A stretch of 64,000 bases of DNA, from NCBI GenBank assembly GCA_964549105.1, contig CAZJTZ010000012.1, forward strand, positions 37,267 through 101,266, read 5' to 3'. Positions within the stretch are counted from its first letter, which is position 1; each line of letters begins with the position of its first letter. This document shows, one piece after another, positions 37,184 through 46,230 of the stretch. The position numbers and the translations under genes are program-made. The notes beneath the pieces were generated by a model, which was not told the DNA's origin, did not search any database, and was given only the letters and a program-made list of their open reading frames with translations. The DNA comes from Hydrogenedens sp964549105. GTDB taxonomy: Bacteria; Hydrogenedentota; Hydrogenedentia; Hydrogenedentales; Hydrogenedentaceae.

Positions 37184-38116
37184 TTAAATAATTTTTGAAA
37201 AATACTCAATCGTATGTTTTAACCCTTCGCGGAGAGGTATCTTTGGCTCCCAGTTCAATTTCTCCTTTGCAAGGGTAATATCGGGTTTCCGGCGACACGG
37301 GTCATTCTCAGGAAGTGATTTAAACACAATCTCGGAAGGTGAACCTGTCAATTCTCGAATCTGTTCCGCCAACTCTAAAATGGTAAATTCTCCCGGATTG
37401 CCGAGATTCACCGGACCTGTAAAACCATCACAATCCATCATACGCAAAATACCCTCTATCAAATCGCTGATATAGCAAAACGAACGCGTCTGCGAACCTT
37501 CTCCAAAAACCGTTATTGGCTCTTTCCGCAATGCCTGCACAATAAAATTACTTACCACCCTGCCATCGTTGATTAGCATACGAGGTCCGTAGGTATTGAA
37601 AATCCGTATTACACGAATGTCTACCTTATTCTGACGATGGTAATCAAAAAATAATGTTTCAGCAACTCGTTTCCCTTCATCATAGCAACTGCGTTTCCCA
37701 ATCGGGTTCACATTACCCCAATAGCCTTCGGTTTGTGGGTGAACTGCTGGGTCTCCATAAACCTCAGAGGTGCTTGCTTGCAAAATCCGCGCCTTCACAC
37801 GCTTTGCCAATCCCAGCATATTCAGTGCACCCATAACATTCGTCTTTATCGTCTTTACCGGGTTGAACTGATAATGAAAAGGTGACGCGGGACATGCAAA
37901 ATTGTATATCCGGTCTACCTCCAGAAAAATAGGTTCTGTAATATCATGGCGGATAATTTCGAATCGCGGATGTCCAAGCAAATGAACGATATTCTTTTTC
38001 CTGCCTGTAAAAAAATTATCCAGACACAACACCTCTTCTCCGCGTTCCAATAATACCTCGCACAAATGAGACCCAATAAAACCAGCCCCACCCGTAACCA
38101 GGTTCACATGACTCAT
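37184..38116 (-). CDS. uxs: UDP-glucuronate decarboxylase (UDP-xylose synthase), SDR family
   Basis: The 310-residue product is an extended SDR enzyme: NAD-binding GGAGFIGSHL (9-18), NFFTGRKKNI, the FACPASPFHYQFNP phrase characteristic of UXS enzymes, STSEVYGDP, a YDEGKR active site (Tyr and Lys of YxxxK), and RIFNTYGPRM. It converts UDP-glucuronate to UDP-xylose plus CO2, providing xylose for surface glycans. GGAGGG lies six bases before the ATG. It follows the YhcH-like gene by 51 bases and precedes addB by 24, in a single minus-strand run of sugar and repair genes. Confidence 0.9.
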   Translation of the reverse strand: MSHVNLVTGGAGFIGSHLCEVLLERGEEVLCLDNFFTGRKKNIVHLLGHPRFEIIRHDITEPIFLEVDRIYNFACPASPFHYQFNPVKTIKTNVMGALNMLGLAKRVKARILQASTSEVYGDPAVHPQTEGYWGNVNPIGKRSCYDEGKRVAETLFFDYHRQNKVDIRVIRIFNTYGPRMLINDGRVVSNFIVQALRKEPITVFGEGSQTRSFCYISDLIEGILRMMDCDGFTGPVNLGNPGEFTILELAEQIRELTGSPSEIVFKSLPENDPCRRKPDITLAKEKLNWEPKIPLREGLKHTIEYFSKII

Positions 38117-38167
38117 ACTTGCCCTCCAAAAAAATTATATATTAAGCCGTAACACTTCATTTATAAC

Positions 38168-38650
38168 TTAACCATTAAAATTGAAAAAAGTTTCTCGCTC
38201 AACTTTTATAACTGCCTTTTTTACATGTTCTACTGTATTGTTTATCCAGATACCTGCACCATGCACCTCACCGGGAAACAATATCATGAATTGACCAGGC
38301 ACATTTTGTATCAAGGTTGCGTGAGACATATCCACATGATAAAAAAGGACATCATTCTTCACATCATATTCTGTCCGAGGTTTAGCCAGAACCTCAGGCA
38401 GCCATACAATTGCTTCCTTACCAGAAAGAGTAAATTGAATATCAATATATTTCCTGTGTGCCTCGAAAATTGCCTCTTTCGGGTCTTTCGTTTCATAAGA
38501 CATCACACGAGTCTTAATCGTATCCCCACAAAGTGGCTCCATGTCTGTATCGGGGCTATTCTCATTCAATCCCTGAATAAACGAAATCACCTTTTTTCCA
38601 AGGTCTTCTCGAAAATACCACTTCCAATTCTCAAATCTGTCAACAATCAT
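38168..38650 (-). CDS. YhcH/YjgK/YiaL (DUF386) family sugar anomerase-like protein
   Basis: The 160-residue product has family hallmarks: EAHRKYIDIQFTLSGKE (His and Asp/Gln metal site), VPGQFMILFPGEVHGAG and a C-terminal VKKAVIKVE. YhcH (NanQ) opens or anomerises sialic acid, and relatives act on other sugars. I start at ATG 38650, which shares ATGA with the stop of the upstream phosphatase, so the pair is translationally coupled. An ATG at 38674 is possible but has a poorer ribosome site. The substrate is unknown. Confidence 0.85.
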   Translation of the reverse strand: MIVDRFENWKWYFREDLGKKVISFIQGLNENSPDTDMEPLCGDTIKTRVMSYETKDPKEAIFEAHRKYIDIQFTLSGKEAIVWLPEVLAKPRTEYDVKNDVLFYHVDMSHATLIQNVPGQFMILFPGEVHGAGIWINNTVEHVKKAVIKVERETFFNFNG

Positions 38651-39399
38651 GGCAATAAAAGTTCCTCTCTGCATACGCTTCGTATTCTTTTAGTGAAAGG
38701 GACACCTTCCACATCTTTTATATTTACAATTCCCCCTGCGAACTGCACCAGTGCAGAACCGCCGGCTATATCCCACAACATAATTTCATCCTGCATAAAA
38801 GCGTCCAGCCTACCGCATGCCACATAAGCCAGAGACAATGCAGAAGAGCCAATGAAACGAATTCTTCGGAATCGTCGCAACTCATTGATATACTGCTGAA
38901 ATTCTGCCTCTGTATAAGGTCGAAACACAGGAAGACCCGTTCCTACAATCCCTTCCTGAATATGTTTCGTCTCTGCAACATGAATAGGAGAATCATTTAG
39001 AAAAGCACCCGTTTCGATTGTGCCTGAAAACAATTCCTGCTTCATAAAATCATAGACAACACCCAACAAAAACTTCTCATCCTTCATCAAAGCAATAGAG
39101 ATAGAACACAGGGGTATCTTCCGACTGAAATTCAAACTTCCGTCCAGTGGGTCTACAACCCAATACGGTTCATCCATCACATAATCTCGTATCCAGCCCG
39201 ATTCTTCTGATAATATCGCGTAGGGTGTGGATTGCAGAACATCTATTATCTCTGTCTCCGATTCGCGGTCTGCCTTCAATTTGATGTCCCGTTCATCTTC
39301 ATAGAACACTTCACAGGGTTGATAAAAAAGTTCGTGTAATATCAAGCCTGCACGATGAATCGCTACCGTCGCCAGTTCTAAAGATTCTTGAATTTCCAT
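38647..39399 (-). CDS. inositol-monophosphatase-family sugar phosphatase
   Basis: The 250-residue product has the complete lithium-sensitive phosphatase metal site: LSEESGW (Glu), WVVDPLDGSLNF (Asp-x-x-Asp) and LWDIAGGSALV. Relatives dephosphorylate inositol-1-P, histidinol-P, 3'(2'),5'-bisphosphate nucleotides or heptose/hexose phosphates. The upstream SIS isomerase and downstream sugar genes favour a nucleotide-sugar pathway here. The start at ATG 39399 has AGGGA seven bases upstream. A longer frame to 39468 would overlap the SIS gene by 53 bases and lacks a site. The gap to the SIS gene is 16 bases. Confidence 0.85.
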   Translation of the reverse strand: MEIQESLELATVAIHRAGLILHELFYQPCEVFYEDERDIKLKADRESETEIIDVLQSTPYAILSEESGWIRDYVMDEPYWVVDPLDGSLNFSRKIPLCSISIALMKDEKFLLGVVYDFMKQELFSGTIETGAFLNDSPIHVAETKHIQEGIVGTGLPVFRPYTEAEFQQYINELRRFRRIRFIGSSALSLAYVACGRLDAFMQDEIMLWDIAGGSALVQFAGGIVNIKDVEGVPFTKRIRSVCREELLLP

Positions 39400-39415
39400 G
39401 TAATATTCCCTGACA

Positions 39416-40036
39416 TCAATGATATAATTTTTTCCCTCGCTTCTGAGCCAGATAGGTGCTAATAACATGGGTTAGTATGGAAAAGGCATCTTCAACCGGA
39501 CCATATTCGTCCTTTGTGCTCTCCACCAACAACCCATAATGACTTGTAGAAACTAATTTGCCCCCATCACATCCAGCAATCCCTACCGTCTCAATACCAT
39601 GTTCTTTAGCCCATTCCACTGCCTTGATAATATTTGGACTGTTCCCACTTACAGACATCGCAATAAGTAGGTCACCCTCTTTTGACAATGCTCGCAATTG
39701 ACCAATGAACACATTTTCATAACCCTCATCATTGCCCAATGCCGTAATGAGAGACTGATTGTCTGTTAGATTTATCGCACGAATAGCCTTCTGCCCCTCA
39801 ATATAATTTCCAACCACCAAATCATTAACCCAGTGGGACAACACCGCCGAACTCCCTCCATTCCCGGCAAGAAAAATCATGTTCCCTGCTTCAATCCTTT
39901 TCTCTATATTTTCGACAATTTGCGTGAGCATATCCTTATTAACCTGATTCATCAATTGACATAAACGCTCACAATACCCATCAAAATACGCCGAAAAATT
40001 GGAAGCCGACTGAAACAAATCCATCATAAAATACAT
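39416..40036 (-). CDS. SIS-domain phosphosugar isomerase, GmhA-like
   Basis: The 206-residue product has the SIS phosphosugar loop GNGGSSAVLSHWVNDL (about 57-72). The GmhA-family signature TDNQSLITALGNDEGYENVF and the second SIS motif MSVSGNSPNIIKAV follow. GmhA isomerises sedoheptulose-7-P to heptose-7-P for LPS or S-layer heptose. The usual DAQH of GmhA is changed here (VLSH), so the sugar may differ. The start at ATG 40036 has AAGGAG nine bases ahead. This is the first gene of the seven-gene minus-strand run and is divergent from the Gfo/Idh/MocA gene. Confidence 0.8.
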   Translation of the reverse strand: MYFMMDLFQSASNFSAYFDGYCERLCQLMNQVNKDMLTQIVENIEKRIEAGNMIFLAGNGGSSAVLSHWVNDLVVGNYIEGQKAIRAINLTDNQSLITALGNDEGYENVFIGQLRALSKEGDLLIAMSVSGNSPNIIKAVEWAKEHGIETVGIAGCDGGKLVSTSHYGLLVESTKDEYGPVEDAFSILTHVISTYLAQKRGKKLYH

Positions 40037-40223
40037 TATTACGCTCTCCTTAAACAAAGATTATATTACTTACCTCCTATTCTATCATGACAAACAAAGA
40101 CTCCTCAATACTACTTCTCCATTAAATTTTTTTTGAAAAGAGGATAAATAATGTAGTAATGTTATGAGATGGTTTTTCAAAACTTATAACTCCAAACGAG
40201 TAGATGTTAAGGAGGATTTTTGT

Positions 40224-41468
40224 ATGGAAAAGAAGACACGCAGAGAATTTTTGAAAACCGCTTCCCTTGGAACTGCGGTTACATTGTCCGCTTTTAGTTA
40301 TTCCCGGATTGCAGGTGCCAATGACCGTATCGCTATCGGCATGATTGGATGCGGGGGCAGGTCTCATGACCATTTCAAACAACTTAGTGCTTATAAAGAC
40401 AAGGAAAATCTGGAAATTATCGCTGTTGCCGACCCTTGGAAAGAAAAAAGGGAGCAAATGGCTAAAATGGTGAAGGATGTATATGGGAAAGAACCTCAAC
40501 AATATGAATCTTATCGAGACCTCTTATCAAAGGCACCCGTGGACGCTGTGGTAATAGCCTCAGCAGACCATGTCCACTGCCTCCATCTGGAAGCCGCTGC
40601 AAAAGCAAAGAAACACGCCTACTGTGAAAAACCGTTAGCAAAAAATATGAAAGAACTCATTGCCGCTTATGATGCGGTAAAGGAGAACAAAGTCGTTGTT
40701 CAAGTAGGGACACAATTACGCAGTTATCCCAGTTTTACAGGGGCTCGCGAAGCATATAAATCAGGCATCCTCGGTAAGGTTGGACGCGTTGAACAGTGCA
40801 GAAATGATTCGCAACCTTATTGGTATCCTCGTATACGCAAAGACTTGAAAGCAGAAGATATTAATTGGGAGGAATTTACCTCAGGGGTAACAGACAAGCC
40901 TTTCGACCCTGTTTTCTGTTCTGCATGGTACGGCTATCGCGAATTTTCTGATGGCACAGTTCCCGGTTGGGGCAGCCACTTTATTGACCTCGTTCATTAC
41001 ATTACAGGTGCAAAATTCCCTCAAACAGCCGTCTGCTCTGGCGGAACTTACACATGGATAGATGAATACAAATTCTCCTGTCCTGACCATGCACAGGTGT
41101 TATGGACCTATCCCGAAGGGTTTATGGTTTCCTACTCTACTAACTGTGGCAACAGTGCAGGAAACTCTTTCAAAATTTTTGGGAATCAAGGGCTTATGGA
41201 CCTACAGGACTGGAATAATCCGATATTACTTCCTGACGGTGCTCGCACAAAGACTGATGCACTGAAAGAGAAGAAAGAGATAGAACCCATACAACGCCCT
41301 GACCACATTTTAGATTGGTTACAATGTATGCGCTCCGGCAATGAACCCAATGCAAACATTGACGCTGGCTATCAGCATGCTGTCGCTTGCATTATGGCTA
41401 TGATTGCTTTTGACACAGGAAAACGGCAAATCTACGACCATGAAAAAAGAGAAATACGCGAAGGATAG
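40224..41468 (+). CDS. Tat-exported Gfo/Idh/MocA-family oxidoreductase
   Basis: The start at ATG 40224 has a strong AAGGAGG eight bases upstream, giving 414 residues. The N-terminus is a twin-arginine signal (KKTRREFLKTASLGTAVTLS). The Rossmann motif IGMIGCGGRSHDHF, the active-site EKPLAKN and a C-terminal alpha/beta domain are typical of Gfo/Idh/MocA enzymes. These reduce or oxidise sugars with bound NAD(P), exported folded with the cofactor in place. The substrate cannot be read from sequence. TatB and TatC are encoded at 53924-55330. A strong terminator follows at 41542. Confidence 0.85.
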   Translation: MEKKTRREFLKTASLGTAVTLSAFSYSRIAGANDRIAIGMIGCGGRSHDHFKQLSAYKDKENLEIIAVADPWKEKREQMAKMVKDVYGKEPQQYESYRDLLSKAPVDAVVIASADHVHCLHLEAAAKAKKHAYCEKPLAKNMKELIAAYDAVKENKVVVQVGTQLRSYPSFTGAREAYKSGILGKVGRVEQCRNDSQPYWYPRIRKDLKAEDINWEEFTSGVTDKPFDPVFCSAWYGYREFSDGTVPGWGSHFIDLVHYITGAKFPQTAVCSGGTYTWIDEYKFSCPDHAQVLWTYPEGFMVSYSTNCGNSAGNSFKIFGNQGLMDLQDWNNPILLPDGARTKTDALKEKKEIEPIQRPDHILDWLQCMRSGNEPNANIDAGYQHAVACIMAMIAFDTGKRQIYDHEKREIREG

Positions 41469-41541
41469 ATAATCTTACACAAATTATTATTTTTGACGAG
41501 TATGATTCATTCATACCCCAAAAAAAAGAGCGATAATGAGT

Positions 41542-41584
41542 ATCCCTGCCCTGTGTTCTTCCATCAGGGCGGGGATTTATTTTT
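41542..41584 (+). terminator. Rho-independent terminator
   Basis: A 12-bp stem (41542-41553 with 41565-41576, GC-rich, one G-T wobble) with an 11-base loop is followed by TATTTTT. It lies about 75 bases after the Gfo/Idh/MocA gene stop and should end that plus-strand transcript. Confidence 0.8.
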
Positions 41585-41754
41585 GTAGACATCCGAAAAA
41601 CTGATTCAGTTACACTTTGCAATGATGTTAAACGGAATTACCATAAAACAATATGTTCTGGACAGCCCTATGCAAAATTCTCCTTAACATAGCCTATCCC
41701 TAAAAAGATGTAACTCAAATAGAGATATTTGTCTCTGCACTAAAAAGATATTTT

Positions 41755-43542
41755 TTAGGAGTTTCTATTAGTTTCACCATAAGGTTTGACAAGGACTCCA
41801 AAATAGAGAAAAAGCAACCCACCAATTAATAACAGAATGGATATTGTAACCCCGATATAACATTCAATCCCATGAGTTGAAATGAGTGAAACAAGGAATA
41901 ATGCTATCGCAATTAATATCCCACAAATCCCAACTACATTGTAAGGAGAAAAATAGCCCTTAGCCCCAAGAATTTCTTTGTCTTCATCTAATTTTCCAAT
42001 AGGATTCTCAATCTTTTCAAAGAACTTGCCAATCTTATTTCGTTCAGCCACAGAAGCAGGAAACATAATGGTCAATAATTCCATAAACAGGTAAGTCATA
42101 GCTGTGGTGGAGAGAAACATGGCTATTTCCATTTTCATAGCCAGTCCCCAGAGAATCCACTCTTTCTTATCTGCCATCCATGCAATCCCAAAAGGCAAGG
42201 TAAAGGAAGATACGGCTAATTGAATATATAGCAGGAACAAACCTAAAAATGTGCCTACACAGAATCCCCAGACGGCACTTCGAGCCGTATATCGTTTTGA
42301 TACCATCCCCAACATCATTGGCACGGCTACCGGTCCTGTCGCAACACCGAACAAGGTAACCATAATTCGGAACAGGTCTTCTGCCTTTCCCCGCGTTAGT
42401 AAGAAGGCAACAAATAACGCAAGTATACCCACCAATATTGTGCTTGCCCGGGCTACAAATACAAGTTCTTTATCTCTGGCTGAAGGACGAATTAGTCTAC
42501 GATAGACATCCTCCGTAATGACACTGGCACATACATTAAAATCACTACTGAGCGTGGACATTGTCGCCGAAAACATGGCAGAAATAAGGAGTCCCAGCAT
42601 ACCCGCAGGTAATAGCATAGAACAAAGCACAGGATAAATGTCTCCCGCGTCTTGTAATCCGGGTGCAATGATTTTGCCTGCAAAAGCAGGAAAGAACATA
42701 AGTGGAGGACCTACGATATATAGCAGAATAACTGTCAAACCAACCTTCCGCACTTCTTTCTCATCCCTCACACAGTAATATCGTTGAATTAATGACCAGT
42801 TGATACTACTCCATGAAAAGGCATACAGAATGATGAGAGGCAATACATAACTCCACGGAAACTCCTCATTTGTCAAGTGGAAAAAGCCCTCAGGTGAATG
42901 TTCAAAGATTTGTCCCAAACCGCCTGCATGATATATGGACAGAGGTAATATCACCAATAGCCCGGCACCCAATACAATGAATTGAATAAAATCAGTAATT
43001 GTAACGGCCCACAGTCCACCCAGAAATGTGCAGAAGAGGATAATGCCGCCAACCAATAAAATGGAATAGGCTATCGGCAAATTGGTAATAATAGACACAA
43101 ACTTTCCTGTGGCAAACAGTTTCATACTATCATCTACAATCTTTACAGGCACTCCTTGCCAGACAAAGATTTGCCGAAGCAGCCCGTTATATCGTCCTTC
43201 TATAAATTCAACGGGACTATTTACACGAAGCCGTCGCCAACGCCAACCGAATAGGTAGACACTATAAATCGTTGCAGGAACAGCCACCCATAACAAAGTG
43301 ATACCTACCCAACCATAGCGGTAACATAATGACGGGTAGAAAACAAATCCCGCAACGCTAAAACTTGTCATCCAGAATGAAACGCCACTCAGCCACCACG
43401 GAATCCGATTTCCTCCCTTGAAATAGTCCCTCAATTGCTGGATATAACGATATGAATATAGGCTCACCCCTAACATAAGTGCAAAGTAAAAAACAATCAG
43501 TGCCCAATCAGAAAACGCCAGTGTCTTGCTTGCAATATTCAC
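41755..43542 (-). CDS. sodium:solute symporter (SSS family)
   Basis: The 595-residue product has about 13-14 predicted transmembrane helices. The SSS layout is clear: RDYFKGGNRIPWWLSGVSFW at the N-terminus, the SAMFSATMSTLSSDFNVCASV core (about 320-340), and regularly spaced helices to a basic tail. It imports a sugar, acid or amino acid with Na+. The substrate is unknown, but neighbouring genes suggest a carbohydrate derivative. It begins at GTG 43542, 35 bases downstream of the TIM-barrel epimerase gene, so the two probably form one operon. Confidence 0.85.
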   Translation of the reverse strand: MNIASKTLAFSDWALIVFYFALMLGVSLYSYRYIQQLRDYFKGGNRIPWWLSGVSFWMTSFSVAGFVFYPSLCYRYGWVGITLLWVAVPATIYSVYLFGWRWRRLRVNSPVEFIEGRYNGLLRQIFVWQGVPVKIVDDSMKLFATGKFVSIITNLPIAYSILLVGGIILFCTFLGGLWAVTITDFIQFIVLGAGLLVILPLSIYHAGGLGQIFEHSPEGFFHLTNEEFPWSYVLPLIILYAFSWSSINWSLIQRYYCVRDEKEVRKVGLTVILLYIVGPPLMFFPAFAGKIIAPGLQDAGDIYPVLCSMLLPAGMLGLLISAMFSATMSTLSSDFNVCASVITEDVYRRLIRPSARDKELVFVARASTILVGILALFVAFLLTRGKAEDLFRIMVTLFGVATGPVAVPMMLGMVSKRYTARSAVWGFCVGTFLGLFLLYIQLAVSSFTLPFGIAWMADKKEWILWGLAMKMEIAMFLSTTAMTYLFMELLTIMFPASVAERNKIGKFFEKIENPIGKLDEDKEILGAKGYFSPYNVVGICGILIAIALFLVSLISTHGIECYIGVTISILLLIGGLLFLYFGVLVKPYGETNRNS

Positions 43543-43577
43543 TAATCTTTTCTACTCCTATATAAAGTCTGTTCCAA

Positions 43578-44414
43578 TTACTTAAAACAACCCAACGAAT
43601 GGAGGTATTTAACGGAACTTTCAATGGCTTCCTTAGTCTGGGCTTCGGTAAGTTCCACACCCTTGACACCTTCAAACTCAATAGTAATTGGACCGTTGTA
43701 ATGGTGTTCCTTTAACACTTTCAATATTTCTGGAAAGTTTACCTTCCCCTGTCCTAATGCCGGGAAATTCCAGACATCAACTTCGCCTGTGTGGTCTTTA
43801 AATTCTAAGGTGGCTACATAAGAAATGGACTTTTTCAGTTCCGTTACTGCGTCTGTATTCTGATTATAGAAGGTAATATTACCCGTATCGAAGTTCACAC
43901 GGACACGAGGATGATTAATGGCTTTCATGGTTTCCATTTGTACATCACCGTTAGTTCCCAGGTCGGGATGCGTTTCCAATACGATGGTTACATTATACTT
44001 CTCCGCAACATCACCAGCACGACGCAACCGTTCATAAACTACTTCTTTCGGGGTTTCCTGTCGCTTGGCAGATAGAAACAAGAAATGCACATCCATCTGC
44101 GAACATACTTGGAACTGACCTTCCAATTGCTGAACACAACTGTCTTGTGTTAAATCTGCCTCTCCCCGCATTACCAAAACTTTCAAATTATGTTCATTCA
44201 ACTTCTTCATCATATCCGCAACCTGGTCGGCGGGGGGAACTGAAATAAATACATATTTAACACCGATACTTGACAGATGTGCCCAGGCACTTTCCTGATA
44301 ATTTCCATAACTTGTCAGACGCACACCTATCGGTGGACAAAATTCTTCTTCACCCATTACAGAAAAACTTACACATATTAAAAAAATAAGACTTCCTATT
44401 TGCTTCCAATACAT
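43578..44414 (-). CDS. secreted sugar-phosphate isomerase/epimerase-like TIM barrel
   Basis: The 278-residue product has an N-terminal signal peptide (about 1-21, IGSLIFLICVSFSVMGEE) followed by an AP-endonuclease-2/xylose-isomerase-like TIM barrel. Metal-ligand motifs VLETHPDLG, NFDTGN and TIEFEG are intact. Enzymes of this group isomerise or epimerise keto-sugars. The signal peptide suggests a periplasmic site. AAGGA lies nine bases before the ATG. It leads the operon with the symporter gene. Confidence 0.8.
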   Translation of the reverse strand: MYWKQIGSLIFLICVSFSVMGEEEFCPPIGVRLTSYGNYQESAWAHLSSIGVKYVFISVPPADQVADMMKKLNEHNLKVLVMRGEADLTQDSCVQQLEGQFQVCSQMDVHFLFLSAKRQETPKEVVYERLRRAGDVAEKYNVTIVLETHPDLGTNGDVQMETMKAINHPRVRVNFDTGNITFYNQNTDAVTELKKSISYVATLEFKDHTGEVDVWNFPALGQGKVNFPEILKVLKEHHYNGPITIEFEGVKGVELTEAQTKEAIESSVKYLHSLGCFK

Positions 44415-44871
44415 ATCGTCAAATCCTTGTATTTGAAATTTAAGTACTTATGCTTTGTCAAAAAATGATAAGAAATAAGATAAAGTAAAATCAAAAGAAA
44501 ATTATTAATAAAATTCAACTGTTATTTACTTTGAACTGTTTTTTACTTGAACGATAACTCCAAAAGTCTATTTGCCTACGCATAACATTTTAACATCTTT
44601 GTCCAACAAATTTTATAACTACGCCAATTCTTTCCGATGTGCCCAGACTTTTTCAAATACTTTCACATACTTTTTGCATAGTCATAGAACTTACTATCGC
44701 AGTCATCGCACCTGCTAACTTTAAAATTCTCTACGCGTAGAACCTTTCTTTTCTTTATATCTTTTGTTTTTCCTAACACAACTCCTATCATTTTGTTTTA
44801 CCTTTCTATTTTAAGATAATAATTGTATAAAATAAAATTAATAGGAAATAAATAATAGGAAAATAATTAGA
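44415..44871. other. 457-base divergent intergenic region with direct repeats and a palindrome
   Basis: The gap carries promoters for the epimerase-symporter operon and the ceramidase-like gene. It holds two tandem near-copies of AACTGTTWTTTACTT(T)G at 44517-44533 and 44534-44549, and a perfect 10-bp palindrome CTACGCGTAG at 44731-44740. Either could be a regulator site. I see no coding frame. Confidence 0.5.
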
Positions 44872-46221
44872 ATGAATATAAAAATCCGAATTACAATTTT
44901 ACCTCTTTTATGTATATCGGCAATGGCTATAAGCGAAGAGACATGGAAAATTGGTATCGCGGTTAGTGATATTACACCTCCTACAGGCGTCTGGTTAGCA
45001 GGATATGCGATGCGTGACCGTCCTGCGGAAGGCGTAATTCATCCTTTATGGGTAAAAGCCATGGCACTACAAGACGCACAAGAGAAAACAGCCGTAATTG
45101 TAAGTAGCGATATCCTTGGCTTTCCTGCAGAAATGTCGCAACAGATAAAACAAAGGGTAAAGGACAGAAAAGGGTTAGAACCTGCTGATATTATCTTGAA
45201 CAGTTCACATACACATTCCGGTCCTGTTATTTATAACTCTCTCTTGTCCCTCTATCCGATAGAGGAAGATTCAGAGGCAATGAACATGATTAGAGATTAC
45301 ACAAAAGAACTTGAAAATAAGGTTGTGGATACAATTGTCAATGCGGTTGACCACCTTGAACCTGCAAAGTTATATCGAGGAAATGGAATAGTGCGTTTTG
45401 CTGTGAATCGCCGAAATAATAAAGAGTCCGAAATAGAGAATACTTACGATTTGAAAGGGCCTATAGACCATACCGTTCCTATCCTTGTCTCCAAAAATAT
45501 TCAAGATAGAAGCGTACAGACAATCGTGTTCGGTTATGCCTGCCATGCCACAACATTATCAGGGTATCAGTGGTGTGGTGATTATCCAGGCTTTGCACAG
45601 ATAGAGTTAGAAAAGACTTATCCAACGGCAAAAGCCCTTTTTGTTGCTGGCTGTGGTGCGGATATCAATCCATTACCGCGTAGAACAGTAGCATTGGCAC
45701 AACAATATGGCAAAGAACTTGCCTGTGCCGTTGCCCGTGCAATGGAAGATACCCTTCAAGAATTAAAACCCTCACTCAAAACATATTTGGAAACGGTAAA
45801 CCTACCATTAGCAACACCTATTACAAAAGAAGAACTCCAGCAAATCTCCGCAGATACCAGTAAAGTAGATTATATTCGCCGTTCTGCGAATGATTTACTT
45901 AAAGATTTAGAACGAGGCTTACCTCTTCGGACCTCTTACCCCTATCCAATACAGGTCTGGAATGTCGGTGGATTACCAATAATTGCATTAGGTGGAGAAG
46001 TAGTTGTAGATTATGCAATTAGAATCAAGAAAGAAGTAGCGAACAATGCTATGGTCTTAGGTTACTCTAATGACCTGATGAGTTATATTCCATCTGCTTG
46101 TGTGATTAGGGAAGGAGGCTATGAAGGGGATACTTCTCAATTAGAATATAAAATGCCTGCCCAATGGAAAGAAGAGATAGAAGAACTCATTATAAATACA
46201 GTAACCCGTATAAAGTTTTAA
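44872..46221 (+). CDS. neutral/alkaline ceramidase-like secreted protein with altered nucleophile
   Basis: The 449-residue product has a signal peptide (about 1-21) and the neutral-ceramidase N-terminal fold: GIAVSDITPPTG, LNSSHTHSGP (zinc His) and YACHATTLSG (zinc His). The GDxSPN motif of true ceramidases, which bears the nucleophile Ser, reads CGADINPLPR here, so Ser is replaced by Asn. The product therefore probably is not a ceramidase, and may hydrolyse or only bind another amide or sugar ligand. Related 'ceramidase-domain' proteins of this type are common in planctomycete-like genomes. It ends 9 bases from metH, transcribed convergently. Confidence 0.8.
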   Translation: MNIKIRITILPLLCISAMAISEETWKIGIAVSDITPPTGVWLAGYAMRDRPAEGVIHPLWVKAMALQDAQEKTAVIVSSDILGFPAEMSQQIKQRVKDRKGLEPADIILNSSHTHSGPVIYNSLLSLYPIEEDSEAMNMIRDYTKELENKVVDTIVNAVDHLEPAKLYRGNGIVRFAVNRRNNKESEIENTYDLKGPIDHTVPILVSKNIQDRSVQTIVFGYACHATTLSGYQWCGDYPGFAQIELEKTYPTAKALFVAGCGADINPLPRRTVALAQQYGKELACAVARAMEDTLQELKPSLKTYLETVNLPLATPITKEELQQISADTSKVDYIRRSANDLLKDLERGLPLRTSYPYPIQVWNVGGLPIIALGGEVVVDYAIRIKKEVANNAMVLGYSNDLMSYIPSACVIREGGYEGDTSQLEYKMPAQWKEEIEELIINTVTRIKF

Positions 46222-46230
46222 TTGCTGCTT

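Noticed and set aside
38225..38827. 200-codon plus-strand ORF antisense to the YhcH-like and phosphatase genes
   Set aside because: Both minus-strand genes have clear active-site motifs; the antisense frame has none.
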